Origin: an uncultured Lachnospiraceae bacterium
GTDB lineage: Bacteria; Bacillota; Clostridia; Lachnospirales; Lachnospiraceae
DNA length: 8,768 bases
Direction: 5' to 3'
NCBI GenBank assembly: GCA_945834545.1
Contig: CAMAHO010000090.1
Location: 1 to 8,768, forward strand
Shown: positions 1 through 5,864 of the stretch, piece by piece
How the letters are laid out: every line of letters begins with the position of its first letter
Numbering within the stretch: position 1 is the stretch's first letter
Notes under the pieces: generated by a model
Database searches by the model: none
Seen by the model: only the letters and a program-made list of their open reading frames with translations
What the model was told of the DNA's origin: nothing
Translations under genes and position numbers: made by a program

Positions 1-13
1 CCCCTGGCTCTGG

Positions 14-42
14 TTGACATGTATACAGGATTGTATTAAAAT
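14..42 (+). promoter_or_regulatory. Sigma-A promoter of the ispE-gntR operon
   Basis: A perfect -35 box TTGACA (14-19) is followed after exactly 17 bp by TAAAAT (37-42), five of six matches to the -10 consensus. Transcription would start near position 49, giving a short leader of about 39 nt before ispE. The -10 box sits in the gap between two TGTATACA palindromes (separate entry), so this looks like a strong but repressible promoter. The ispE ribosome site is GGGAG at 79-83, four bases before the ATG. Confidence 0.75.
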
Positions 43-62
43 AAAAACAATCTTGTATACAA
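20..62. promoter_or_regulatory. Paired TGTATACA operator flanking the -10 box
   Basis: Two copies of the palindrome TGTATACA lie at 20-27 and 54-61. The second is part of a perfect 10-bp palindrome TTGTATACAA (53-62). They are the ends of a larger inverted repeat: arms 21-34 and 47-60 match at 13 of 14 positions around a 12-bp centre that holds the -10 box. The first copy starts right after the -35 box and the second covers the predicted start site. Palindromes with a GTATAC-like core are typical targets of FadR-type GntR regulators, and one is encoded as the second gene of the operon. The inference is negative autoregulation, perhaps with looping or cooperative binding of two dimers (centres 34 bp apart). 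The ligand is unknown. Confidence 0.65.
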
Positions 63-87
63 AATACATATAGGAAGCGGGAGAACC

Positions 88-975
88 ATGGAGCGAATAG
101 AAATAAGAGCCTATGCCAAGATTAATCTGAGCCTGGATGTTACCGGGAGAAGAGAAAATGGGTATCACGATGTAGATATGGTTATGGCAAGCATCGATTT
201 ATATGATAACCTAACATTTGAAAAGCAGGAGAAGGGTATCACACTGGAATGTGTAAATCGCACGGATTTGTCCTGTGGAGAAGACAATCTTATTGTAAAG
301 GCGGTGAAGTCCCTTAGGGAGTACACCGGGTTTCAGGGTGGCGTGCGGATTCTTTTGGAAAAGAATATCCCTATGGCAGCTGGCATGGCTGGAGGGAGCA
401 CGGATTGTGCGGCTACTCTGCTGGCGGTGAATGAGCTGTATCATTTGGGATTAGATATCCCTACCCTTTGTGAATTAGGGACGCGTCTGGGAGCGGATGT
501 GCCCTTCTGTATCCTGGGAGGGACGGCCAGAGCCAGAGGCATAGGAGAGGTGCTGGAGCAAAAGGAGAATCGTTTAAGTCCCAGCATTGTGCTGATTAAG
601 CCGACACAGGGAGCCTCCACAAAAGAGGTATACACGGCTCTGGATGCAAAGCAGGCGGTCTGCCATCCGGATGTGGAAGGCATGCTGGAAGCTCTGCAGA
701 CGGGAAATTTAGAACAGTGCTGTACCAAGCTTGGAAATGTGCTGGAGCCTGTGACAGAAGGGTTCCTGCCGGAAGTTGGGGAAATTCGAAGAGAGCTTAT
801 GAAACGGGGAGCAAAGGGCGCTATGATGAGCGGAAGCGGTCCTACCGTTTTTGGACTCTTTGAGGATAGTGAGAAAGCAATGTTGGCTGCAGAATGGGGC
901 AAAAGCCTGGGAGAGGGCTATTTTTCCTGTGTGACAGGATTTGTGAGCCGGAAGGAGAGGGAGCATAGGATATGA
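88..975 (+). CDS. ispE: 4-diphosphocytidyl-2-C-methyl-D-erythritol kinase
   Basis: IspE is a cytoplasmic GHMP-family kinase that phosphorylates CDP-methylerythritol with ATP in the non-mevalonate (MEP) isoprenoid pathway, which feeds undecaprenyl phosphate and prenyl chains. At 295 residues it has normal family length. The N-terminal AYAKINL motif carries the conserved lysine (K11). The glycine-rich ATP loop is at residues 95-106 (PMAAGMAGGSTD). The likely catalytic aspartate is D137 in GADVPF, and the third GHMP motif SGSGPTVFGLF is at 248-258. No key residue is missing. The start is supported by GGGAG four bases upstream and by K11 lying where expected from the N-terminus. The gene overlaps the following GntR regulator by 4 bp (ATGA), so the two are translationally coupled. 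Transcription is from the promoter at 14-42 and is probably controlled through the flanking TGTATACA sites. Confidence 0.96.
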   Translation: MERIEIRAYAKINLSLDVTGRRENGYHDVDMVMASIDLYDNLTFEKQEKGITLECVNRTDLSCGEDNLIVKAVKSLREYTGFQGGVRILLEKNIPMAAGMAGGSTDCAATLLAVNELYHLGLDIPTLCELGTRLGADVPFCILGGTARARGIGEVLEQKENRLSPSIVLIKPTQGASTKEVYTALDAKQAVCHPDVEGMLEALQTGNLEQCCTKLGNVLEPVTEGFLPEVGEIRRELMKRGAKGAMMSGSGPTVFGLFEDSEKAMLAAEWGKSLGEGYFSCVTGFVSRKEREHRI

Positions 976-1646
976 TTGATGAGTTGCAGATGAGTCCGGA
1001 TACCATTTTACCATTAAGGGATGTTGTGTTTGAGACGCTTAGAAAAGCAATCCTGACAGGAGAGCTAAAGCCGGGTGAGAGGTTGTTAGAAATTCATCTG
1101 GGGAAAAAGCTGGGTGTCAGCCGAACCCCTATCCGAGAAGCGATTCATAAGCTGGAGCTGGAGGGACTGGTGACGACTATTCCCAGAAGAGGGGCGGAGG
1201 TTTCCAGAATTACAGAAAAGAGTATGCATGATGTACTGGAAGTGAGACGGGCTTTGGATGCACTTTGTGTGGAGCTTGCCTGCGAACGGATTACAAAGGA
1301 GGAGCTTACGAAGCTGGAGATGGCCTGTCTGGAGTTTGAGGAAGCCGTAGCCAAAGGGGATGTGAAAATGATTGCCACCAAGGATGTGGCTTTACATGAT
1401 ATTATTGTACAGGCCACCGGTAATCAGCGATTGTTAAATCTGATTACCAATCTATCGGAGCAAATGTACCGATATCGCTTTGAATACATTAAGGATGTGA
1501 GCAGACATAAAAAACTGGTTGATGAGCATCGGGTTATTTACGAAAGCATACGCAATAAGGACAAAAAGACTGCTTCCGAAGCTGCCACCAGGCATATTGA
1601 CAACCAAATGCAGGCGATAATTGAACGCATCCGACTGGAAAAATAA
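972..1646 (+). CDS. GntR-family transcriptional regulator, FadR/FCD subfamily
   Basis: This is a DNA-binding regulator of 224 residues, the usual size for the family. Residues 14-80 form the winged helix-turn-helix, including LRKAILTGELKPGERL and the recognition-helix segment LGVSRTPIREAIHKLE (47-62). Residues from about 85 to 220 form an all-helical FCD domain. The metal-binding set D138, H142, H186 and H208 is intact, so the effector is probably an organic acid bound through a metal, as known for this subfamily; the actual ligand cannot be read. The start is the ATG overlapping the ispE stop (ATGA), with GGGAG at 959-963 eight bases upstream. Being co-transcribed behind ispE suggests it acts on this operon, and the TGTATACA pair around the promoter is the obvious binding site. 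A further GTATAC core lies in the cls promoter. No rho-independent terminator is evident after the stop. Confidence 0.93.
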   Translation: MIDELQMSPDTILPLRDVVFETLRKAILTGELKPGERLLEIHLGKKLGVSRTPIREAIHKLELEGLVTTIPRRGAEVSRITEKSMHDVLEVRRALDALCVELACERITKEELTKLEMACLEFEEAVAKGDVKMIATKDVALHDIIVQATGNQRLLNLITNLSEQMYRYRFEYIKDVSRHKKLVDEHRVIYESIRNKDKKTASEAATRHIDNQMQAIIERIRLEK

Positions 1647-1720
1647 CAAAAAGCTGTTTAGAATGTGATTTTTTGTCAATACTTCTCTTATCAGAAGATA
1701 TCGAATAAGGGGAGTAAGAT

Positions 1721-1963
1721 ATGAGGAAGAAGATTCTATTAAAATTGAAGATGTATAGTTTTGTCATCATTGCCAATGGCTTTCTGGCGTTTCTGTATCC
1801 GGAGATTTTATCACTGGGGGATGTGGTTACGACCATTGGAGAACAGAGCGAGGATAACTTATTCTTGGGCTTAATCCAGGCAAAGCCGGAGCAGATTCGG
1901 TTTAAAAGCAAGCTTTGGGAATGGTGGCAGTGCATAGCGAGAGAACAAAAGAAGGATGAATAA
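1721..1963 (+). CDS. Small hypothetical protein (80 aa), possibly membrane-associated
   Basis: I do not recognise this protein. It starts with a basic segment (MRKKILLKLK), followed by a hydrophobic stretch at about residues 12-30 (YSFVIIANGFLAFLYPEIL) that could be one membrane helix. Then come a mixed middle part and a tryptophan-containing basic tail (KSKLWEWWQ, 63-71). It has a good ribosome site, GGAG at 1711-1714, six bases before the ATG. Its TAA stop directly abuts the ATG of the DUF1934 gene, which argues that it is real and co-translated with that gene. The 74-bp gap after the GntR gene contains neither a convincing promoter nor a terminator, so read-through from the ispE operon is possible. 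No function is assigned. Confidence 0.6.
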   Translation: MRKKILLKLKMYSFVIIANGFLAFLYPEILSLGDVVTTIGEQSEDNLFLGLIQAKPEQIRFKSKLWEWWQCIAREQKKDE

Positions 1964-2344
1964 ATGGAGCAGGGAAAGCTTACCATAAAGGGTATGGATG
2001 CTGTGGAACAGACCATAAGCAAGGTACAGTACAGCAAGAAAGCAGGGTGGCATTATATCCTGTATCAGGAAACCAATGAGGGATTTGAAACGTATTCCAC
2101 CAGAATAAAGTGTGGCGACGGATATCTGGAAATGGTGCGAAAGGGAAAGCAGGAGATACGAATGGTTTATGAACAAGGGAAGGAATATTGCACGCTCTAT
2201 CCTACCCCCTATGGCACAATAGACCTAAAAATATCCACAAGTAAGGTTACTTTGGAAGAAACTTCAAATCAGATAACCATACTTGTGGAGTGTAGTATAG
2301 GAGGTAATCCTCCTCAAAATATGACAATTTTATTGAAAAAATAA
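1964..2344 (+). CDS. DUF1934 (YwiB-like) beta-barrel protein
   Basis: This 126-residue protein has the pattern of the DUF1934/YwiB family, small calycin-like beta-barrel proteins of Firmicutes with no established biochemical function. Supporting segments are the N-terminal strand KGMDAVEQTISKVQYSK, the WHYILYQETNEGFETYSTRIK region (residues 29-49), a central block around GDGYLEMVRKG and EIRMVYEQGKE, and the signature-like YPTPYGTIDLKI (78-89), followed by an alternating-strand C-terminus. The length is close to that of the family. The start follows the previous stop without a gap and is served by GAAGGA at 1951-1956, seven bases upstream. Assignment is from remembered family pattern, not from a search. 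In other Firmicutes the family often lies near argS, which is not present here. A hairpin within the last codons is listed separately. Confidence 0.75.
   Translation: MEQGKLTIKGMDAVEQTISKVQYSKKAGWHYILYQETNEGFETYSTRIKCGDGYLEMVRKGKQEIRMVYEQGKEYCTLYPTPYGTIDLKISTSKVTLEETSNQITILVECSIGGNPPQNMTILLKK
2299..2314. repeat. Perfect AGGAGG/CCTCCT hairpin inside the DUF1934 gene
   Basis: AGGAGG (2299-2304) and CCTCCT (2309-2314) form a perfect 6-bp inverted repeat around a TAAT loop, within codons for IGGNPPQ. It places a consensus Shine-Dalgarno sequence on both strands but buries it in a stem. There is no gene start at a suitable distance downstream on either strand, so it does not appear to serve translation initiation. 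It may be incidental. Confidence 0.5.
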
Positions 2345-2359
2345 TCTCTATCTATCAAT

Positions 2360-2381
2360 CCGTGACGAAATGCAAACACGG
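2360..2381. terminator. Weak hairpin between convergent genes
   Basis: CCGTG (2360-2364) and CACGG (2377-2381) can pair around a 12-nt loop in the 54-bp gap between the DUF1934 gene and the convergent minus-strand gene. There is no T-run on either side, so it is a poor rho-independent terminator. It is listed only because nothing better is present in this convergent gap. Confidence 0.2.
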
Positions 2382-2398
2382 TAGGGGAAACATAAGCT

Positions 2399-2875
2399 TT
2401 ACTTTAATGGTTTTGCACCGGCTTTTTCCTGAGCAGCTTCCATAGCTCTCTTGAAGAAGCCTTTTTTCTTGGCAGGAGCGGCCTCAATTTTTCCATGTAA
2501 GCCCTTCACACCGACAATATAGATGCCGCTGACTGTTGCCTTTACTTCCTTCTTAATAGGAATGGAATCAAAGATTTTCTCATCGCTTATGAGAGTCATA
2601 ATCTGGGGACCTACCTTAGCCTTTACCACCGGGAGCTTGGAACCGCGCATCCACTTGGGGGTTTGGGCGATAACCGCCTGGGGCAAACCGGAATCCTTAA
2701 TCTTCAAACGTTTTTTGTCAATAATCAACATAGATACGGTCTGCTTATTGGCTTCAATTGCTTCCTGCTGCTGTGCCTGTTTCTTCTGGGCCTTTTTGCC
2801 AAGCAGTACTAGTGCCAGTATGGCAATGGCAATAATTCCTAATATTACGAAAAAAACAATCCAACCTGTAGACAT
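2399..2875 (-). CDS. Hypothetical single-pass membrane protein with basic C-terminal tail
   Basis: The chosen product is 158 residues starting MSTGWIVFF. One strongly hydrophobic helix lies at about residues 4-25 (GWIVFFVILGIIAIAILALVLL) and is followed at once by a basic, glutamine-rich helix (GKKAQKKQAQQQEA), as in membrane-anchored cytoplasmic proteins. The middle contains QTVSMLIIDKKRLKIKDSGLPQ and KVGPQIMTLISDEKIFDSIPIKKEVKATVSGIYI, a conserved-looking globular part, and the tail is rich in Lys and Ala (APAKKKGFFKRAMEAAQEK). The pattern is familiar to me from uncharacterised Lachnospiraceae proteins, but no function is known to me. The start at 2875 is preferred because AGG (2885-2887) lies nine bases upstream on this strand. 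Longer starts up to 2920 would overlap the likely promoter and lack a ribosome site. It is divergent from cls. Confidence 0.8.
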   Translation of the reverse strand: MSTGWIVFFVILGIIAIAILALVLLGKKAQKKQAQQQEAIEANKQTVSMLIIDKKRLKIKDSGLPQAVIAQTPKWMRGSKLPVVKAKVGPQIMTLISDEKIFDSIPIKKEVKATVSGIYIVGVKGLHGKIEAAPAKKKGFFKRAMEAAQEKAGAKPLK

Positions 2876-2910
2876 ATTTGTTTTCCTTTCCATGCATTTT
2901 ATATTTGGAT

Positions 2911-2939
2911 ATAGTAACACAATTTTATGCTGTGCGCAA
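2911..2939 (-). promoter_or_regulatory. Probable promoter of the minus-strand membrane-protein gene
   Basis: On the minus strand TTGCGC (2934-2939) is followed after 17 bp by TACTAT (2911-2916), preceded by TGT, an extended -10. Transcription would begin near 2904, about 30 bases before the chosen ATG. Both hexamers are only partial consensus matches, so spacing and position carry the call. Confidence 0.5.
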
Positions 2940-2994
2940 GGTGGTAGTGTGGTTGAGAAGCCAGGCTTTTAAGAAATCGTTCTGATAACAATGC

Positions 2995-3023
2995 TTGGAA
3001 ATCTGTGGGAGGTGTAGTATACT
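2995..3023 (+). promoter_or_regulatory. Probable cls promoter with palindromic -10 region
   Basis: TTGGAA (2995-3000), then 17 bp, then TATACT (3018-3023), five of six to the -10 consensus. The start would lie near 3030, leaving a leader of about 38 nt. The -10 lies inside a perfect 10-bp palindrome TAGTATACTA (3015-3024), which shares its GTATAC core with the TTGTATACAA site before ispE. This might be a GntR-type operator or simply an AT-rich coincidence. Confidence 0.55.
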
Positions 3024-3067
3024 AAACGGACAGGGATTTGATTTTAGCACAGAAGGAATAAGAGACT

Positions 3068-4528
3068 ATGGAATGGATGGGTCAGATATTATCAGCGTTA
3101 TATCGGAATATGCTTTGGGTGGACATGATATTTGCCATAATCATTGTCTTTTTCGAGCGACGCTCGCCGAAAAGCGTCTGGGCCTGGCTTTTGGTGATGG
3201 TTTTCCTGCCGGGTGTGGGATTTATTTTTTACTTGTTTCTGGGGCAGGATATGCATAAACGAAAAATGTTTCGGATCAAGGAGCTGGAGGATAAGCTGAG
3301 CGAAGCCATTCATATTCAGGAGAGACAGGCGAAATCCATGGAGCTTGAAAAAATGGACAAAAACCTGCAGGGCTTTTCTGACCTGATCTATTATAACCTG
3401 CAATCCTCGGGAGCGGTGCTCACAGATGATAATGATGTGGACATCTTTACCGATGGCAATGATAAATTTGAAGCTCTGCTTGAAGATCTGGAACAGGCTA
3501 AGAGTTTTATCCACCTGGAGTATTATATTATCAAGAAGGATGAACTGTTTGAACGTATTGTCGAGGTCTTGGAACGCAAGGTCGCCCAAGGGGTGGAGGT
3601 GCGTGTCCTCTTTGACGCCATGGGTTCCAGAACGGTGAGACACAGCTATTGGAAACAGCTGCGTAAGAAGGGCATACGGACAGCAGAGTTTTTCCCGGCC
3701 ATTCTGGGAAGATTTCAGTTGCGTATCAATTATCGCAACCACAGAAAAATTGTGGTCATAGACAACAAAGTAGCTTATGTTGGCGGGTTCAATGTAGGAA
3801 AGGAATACATTGACAGAGATCCCAAATTCGGGCATTGGAGGGATACCCATCTGCGTATTCAGGGAACGGCAGTTATGAGCTTGCAGCTAAGGTTTATTCT
3901 GGATTGGAACTATGCCGCCAAGGAGGATTTGCTGGCGGAGAAGAAGCTCTTTGAAGGTTTGGAACTGGGCAAGCGCGATCAGGTGGAAATGCAGATTGTG
4001 AGCAGTGGGCCGGATAACACATTGGAACAGATCAGGGATAATTACCTGCGCCTGTTTGCCAAGGCAAAAGAGCACATCTATATTCAAACCCCTTATTTTA
4101 TTCCCGATGATACCTTGCTGGATACCTTGCTTTTGGCAATCCGCTCCGGAGTGGAGGTCAATTTGATGATTCCCTGTATGCAGGATCATCCCTTTATTTA
4201 TTGGGCCACCTACTCCTATGTGGGAGAGCTGGTTCGGGCAGGGGCTAACTGTTATACCTACGACAATGGATTTCTGCATGCAAAGGGTGTCTGTGTAGAC
4301 GGAAAGGCATTTTGTTATGGCACAGCCAATATGGATATTCGAAGCTTTGCCCTGAATTTTGAGGTGAATGCAGTTGTGTATGACAAAGCTCTTGCCGAGA
4401 AAATGGAGGCTATTTTCCGGGAGGATTTGAAGGACTGCACCCATATTACAAAGGAATTGTATGAATCCAGGTCCTTGCCAATACGCATTAAGGAGCAGTT
4501 TTGCAGACTGTTATCACCTTTGCTGTGA
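3068..4528 (+). CDS. cls: Cardiolipin synthase (two HKD phospholipase-D domains)
   Basis: This is an integral membrane enzyme of 486 residues, typical for bacterial Cls, which joins two phosphatidylglycerol molecules to make cardiolipin and glycerol. The N-terminus has two membrane helices, at about residues 15-29 and 36-58, the second ending in the PGVGFIFYLFLGQD motif usual in this family. It is followed by a basic, helical linker. The first HKD motif is H225/K227/D232 (NHRKIVVIDNKVAYVGGFN) and the second is H404/K406/D411 (HAKGVCVDGKAFCYGTANMD). Both are complete, so the enzyme should be active. The ATG at 3068 is preceded by AAGGA at 3053-3057, ten bases upstream; the Met three codons later is a possible alternative. 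It is monocistronic: it has its own promoter and a 10-bp inverted repeat over its stop codon. A specialised phosphatidyltransferase role cannot be excluded, but Cls is by far the best call. Confidence 0.94.
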   Translation: MEWMGQILSALYRNMLWVDMIFAIIIVFFERRSPKSVWAWLLVMVFLPGVGFIFYLFLGQDMHKRKMFRIKELEDKLSEAIHIQERQAKSMELEKMDKNLQGFSDLIYYNLQSSGAVLTDDNDVDIFTDGNDKFEALLEDLEQAKSFIHLEYYIIKKDELFERIVEVLERKVAQGVEVRVLFDAMGSRTVRHSYWKQLRKKGIRTAEFFPAILGRFQLRINYRNHRKIVVIDNKVAYVGGFNVGKEYIDRDPKFGHWRDTHLRIQGTAVMSLQLRFILDWNYAAKEDLLAEKKLFEGLELGKRDQVEMQIVSSGPDNTLEQIRDNYLRLFAKAKEHIYIQTPYFIPDDTLLDTLLLAIRSGVEVNLMIPCMQDHPFIYWATYSYVGELVRAGANCYTYDNGFLHAKGVCVDGKAFCYGTANMDIRSFALNFEVNAVVYDKALAEKMEAIFREDLKDCTHITKELYESRSLPIRIKEQFCRLLSPLL

Positions 4529-4540
4529 TACAAAGGTGAT
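4513..4540 (+). terminator. Stem-loop overlapping the cls stop codon
   Basis: ATCACCTTTG (4513-4522) and CAAAGGTGAT (4531-4540) form a perfect 10-bp stem around an 8-nt loop that contains the TGA stop of cls (4526-4528). The 3' side is followed by only two further T residues before GCGC, so the U-tract is poor. It could be an atypical terminator or an mRNA 3'-end stabiliser. It is close to the next promoter (4578), so it plausibly separates the two transcription units. Confidence 0.5.
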
Positions 4541-4577
4541 TTGCGCTTGAAAGGTAGAAATTGCTAGCTTATCTGCC

Positions 4578-4606
4578 TTGCGATGCGGGATAAAGTATGC
4601 TAGTAT
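4578..4606 (+). promoter_or_regulatory. Extended -10 promoter of the foldase-hydrolase operon
   Basis: TTGCGA (4578-4583) is followed after 17 bp by TAGTAT (4601-4606), with TGC immediately before it, forming an extended -10. The predicted start near 4613 falls just before the first paired base of the structured leader (4615). The hairpin would therefore sit at the extreme 5' end of the mRNA, and the leader would be about 130 nt long. Confidence 0.6.
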
Positions 4607-4614
4607 GTACAAAT

Positions 4615-4681
4615 GATGCCAAGCTGTTTGGTAACTCCACACCAATCCGAAATGGGAGTAAAACAAAACAGCTAAGGTGTC
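4615..4681 (+). ncRNA. Structured 5' leader RNA of unknown class
   Basis: Three nested stems close on each other. The outer stem is GATGCC (4615-4620) with GGTGTC (4676-4681), including two G-U pairs. The middle is a perfect 8-bp stem AGCTGTTT (4622-4629) with AAACAGCT (4666-4673). The inner stem is ACTCC (4634-4638) with GGAGT (4655-4659), around a 16-nt loop. Competing pairings exist: the loop bases ACACC (4639-4643) are complementary to GGTGT (4676-4680), part of the outer stem's 3' strand, and TTGGT (4628-4632) can pair with ACCAA (4641-4645). Such alternatives are what a switching leader would have, but I do not recognise the consensus of any riboswitch class I know, and no T-rich terminator follows. 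A weaker hairpin option lies at 4706-4729 (GCCGT/ACGGC), close to the ribosome site GGAG (4735-4738). Function is inferred only. Confidence 0.5.
4638..4659 (+). repeat. 22-nt motif, copy 1 (in the foldase leader)
   Basis: These 22 bases match the minus strand of 8683-8704, upstream of aroA, at 21 positions. They include an unbroken 16-mer AATCCGAAATGGGAGT preceded by CACAC and one variable base. Here the motif covers the terminal loop and the 3' strand of the inner stem of the leader RNA. A match of this length is far beyond chance in under 9 kb. Its role is unknown: a protein-binding site or a fragment of a dispersed repeat are the two main options. Confidence 0.7.
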
Positions 4682-4743
4682 AGATGGACATAAACGGAAA
4701 TAGAAGCCGTGGAAGTTGTTAGAAACGGCAGAATGGAGAACAG

Positions 4744-5841
4744 ATGAGAAGTAAGAAAATAAGACTTAGTGTTTTGGCAGTTTGCCTGATGTTGGGACTT
4801 TCTGCCTGTGGTGCAAAAGAAGAGAACAGTGGAGTGGATGTACAGGATGAAGAGAAACTGGCATCGGCTGTGATTGTCCCTCTACATGAAAGGAATATGG
4901 AAGAGATTTTGGTTTTAGGGGATTACAGAAATCTTAAGATAGATCAACCCCAGCCTACCCAGGAGGAGATTGATTACTATTCCCAGTTTTATTTTCAACG
5001 ACTTTGCTCTGAAGAGTTTGTCATAAAGGATCGTGCAGTTGAGGTGGGAGACGCCATCAATCTGGATTACAGTGGGAAGAAGGAAGGCGAGACAGAGCCC
5101 TTTGAAGGGGGCACCGCCCAAAATCAGATTTTGACCATTGGTTCCGGCCAGTTTATCCCCGGCTTTGAAGATGGACTGGTAGGCGTTATGCCGGGAGAAA
5201 CGGTAGACCTTAATTTGACCTTCCCGGAGGATTACCACAGTGAGGAGTTGGCCGGTGCGAAGGTTGTCTTTACCTGTACTGTGAATCATATTCTTCCTGC
5301 AGAGATGACAGATGAGATTGCAGCAGGCTTTGGACTGCCGGAGGTAACGGATGTAGCCTCCTTCAAGGCATATATTGAAAATCTTATGAAGAGCTATGTA
5401 GAGGAGGACATGGAGGCAGCGATTATTGATGCCCTGATTGCCCAGACAACCTATCTTGCGATTCCCGAGGATATGCTGGAGAACAAAGCTGCCGGTATCA
5501 GAGACCAGCTGAATCAATATGCTGCCCAGACAGGAACCAGTTTGGAGGATTATGTGGCAAGTAACTATAGCGCTGATGCGGAAGAGTTTATTTCCAATCA
5601 GGCAGAGGAAATTTCCCGCATTTTCCTAACCTGCCAGGAGATTGCAAACAGAGAGAATTTGACAGTGTCAGACGAGGACTTAGAAGAAACCCTCTCAAGC
5701 TATGCTACCAGCTTAGGCTATGAGGATGTAGATACGTTTTTAACAGAATATGCAAATGGGGCTACCCGAGAGGAGTACAGGGAGCAGATTATGCTTACCA
5801 ATGTAATTGACTTCCTGACAGATATCATAAACAACAAGTAG
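4744..5841 (+). CDS. Exported trigger-factor-like FKBP peptidyl-prolyl isomerase lipoprotein
   Basis: This 365-residue protein starts with a lipoprotein signal peptide: basic MRSKKIR, a hydrophobic core, and lipobox LSAC with the lipidated cysteine at C22. A short acidic linker follows. An FKBP domain at about 98-184 strongly resembles that of trigger factor (FEGGTA, GSGQFIPGFEDGL, LTFPEDYHSEELAG). Pocket residues expected for isomerase activity are present (Y109, F120, I138, F141, Y164, F176). Residues from about 188 to 362 form a helical region like the trigger-factor C-terminal chaperone arms. The ribosome-binding GFRxGKxP loop of true trigger factor is absent, which fits an extracytoplasmic role. 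The likely job is folding secreted proteins at the outer membrane face, analogous to PrsA. The start has GGAG at 4735-4738, five bases upstream. The NlpC/P60 hydrolase gene follows after 23 bp and may encode a client. Expression may depend on the structured leader. Confidence 0.88.
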   Translation: MRSKKIRLSVLAVCLMLGLSACGAKEENSGVDVQDEEKLASAVIVPLHERNMEEILVLGDYRNLKIDQPQPTQEEIDYYSQFYFQRLCSEEFVIKDRAVEVGDAINLDYSGKKEGETEPFEGGTAQNQILTIGSGQFIPGFEDGLVGVMPGETVDLNLTFPEDYHSEELAGAKVVFTCTVNHILPAEMTDEIAAGFGLPEVTDVASFKAYIENLMKSYVEEDMEAAIIDALIAQTTYLAIPEDMLENKAAGIRDQLNQYAAQTGTSLEDYVASNYSADAEEFISNQAEEISRIFLTCQEIANRENLTVSDEDLEETLSSYATSLGYEDVDTFLTEYANGATREEYREQIMLTNVIDFLTDIINNK

Positions 5842-5864
5842 GGCAGACCTTTTAGGAGGAGAAG

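Noticed and set aside
1647..1720. Separate promoter (TTGTCA at 1673-1678) before the 80-residue protein
   Set aside because: No acceptable -10 box lies at 16-18 bp; the best candidate requires a 20-bp spacer.
2299..2304. AGGAGG as a ribosome site for an internal gene start
   Set aside because: No start codon opening a meaningful frame follows at 5-10 bases, and the sequence is sequestered in a perfect hairpin.
2876..2920. Longer N-terminus for the minus-strand membrane protein, starting at GTG 2920 or ATG 2893
   Set aside because: The extension overlaps the predicted -10 box, lacks a ribosome site and puts a non-signal-like stretch before a hydrophobic helix that fits well as the true N-terminus.
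2523..2972. 149-codon open frame on the plus strand across the minus-strand membrane-protein gene
   Set aside because: It is antisense to a better-supported gene, runs through its promoter and has no ribosome site.
3098..3850. 250-codon open frame on the minus strand within cls
   Set aside because: It is fully antisense to a gene with complete HKD motifs, has no ribosome site and no recognisable protein features.
4615..4681. Known riboswitch (c-di-GMP I/II, THF, TPP, preQ1, SAM, cobalamin, T-box) in the foldase leader
   Set aside because: None of the conserved cores of these classes as I know them is present, and there is no T-box AGGGTGG sequence; left as unclassified.
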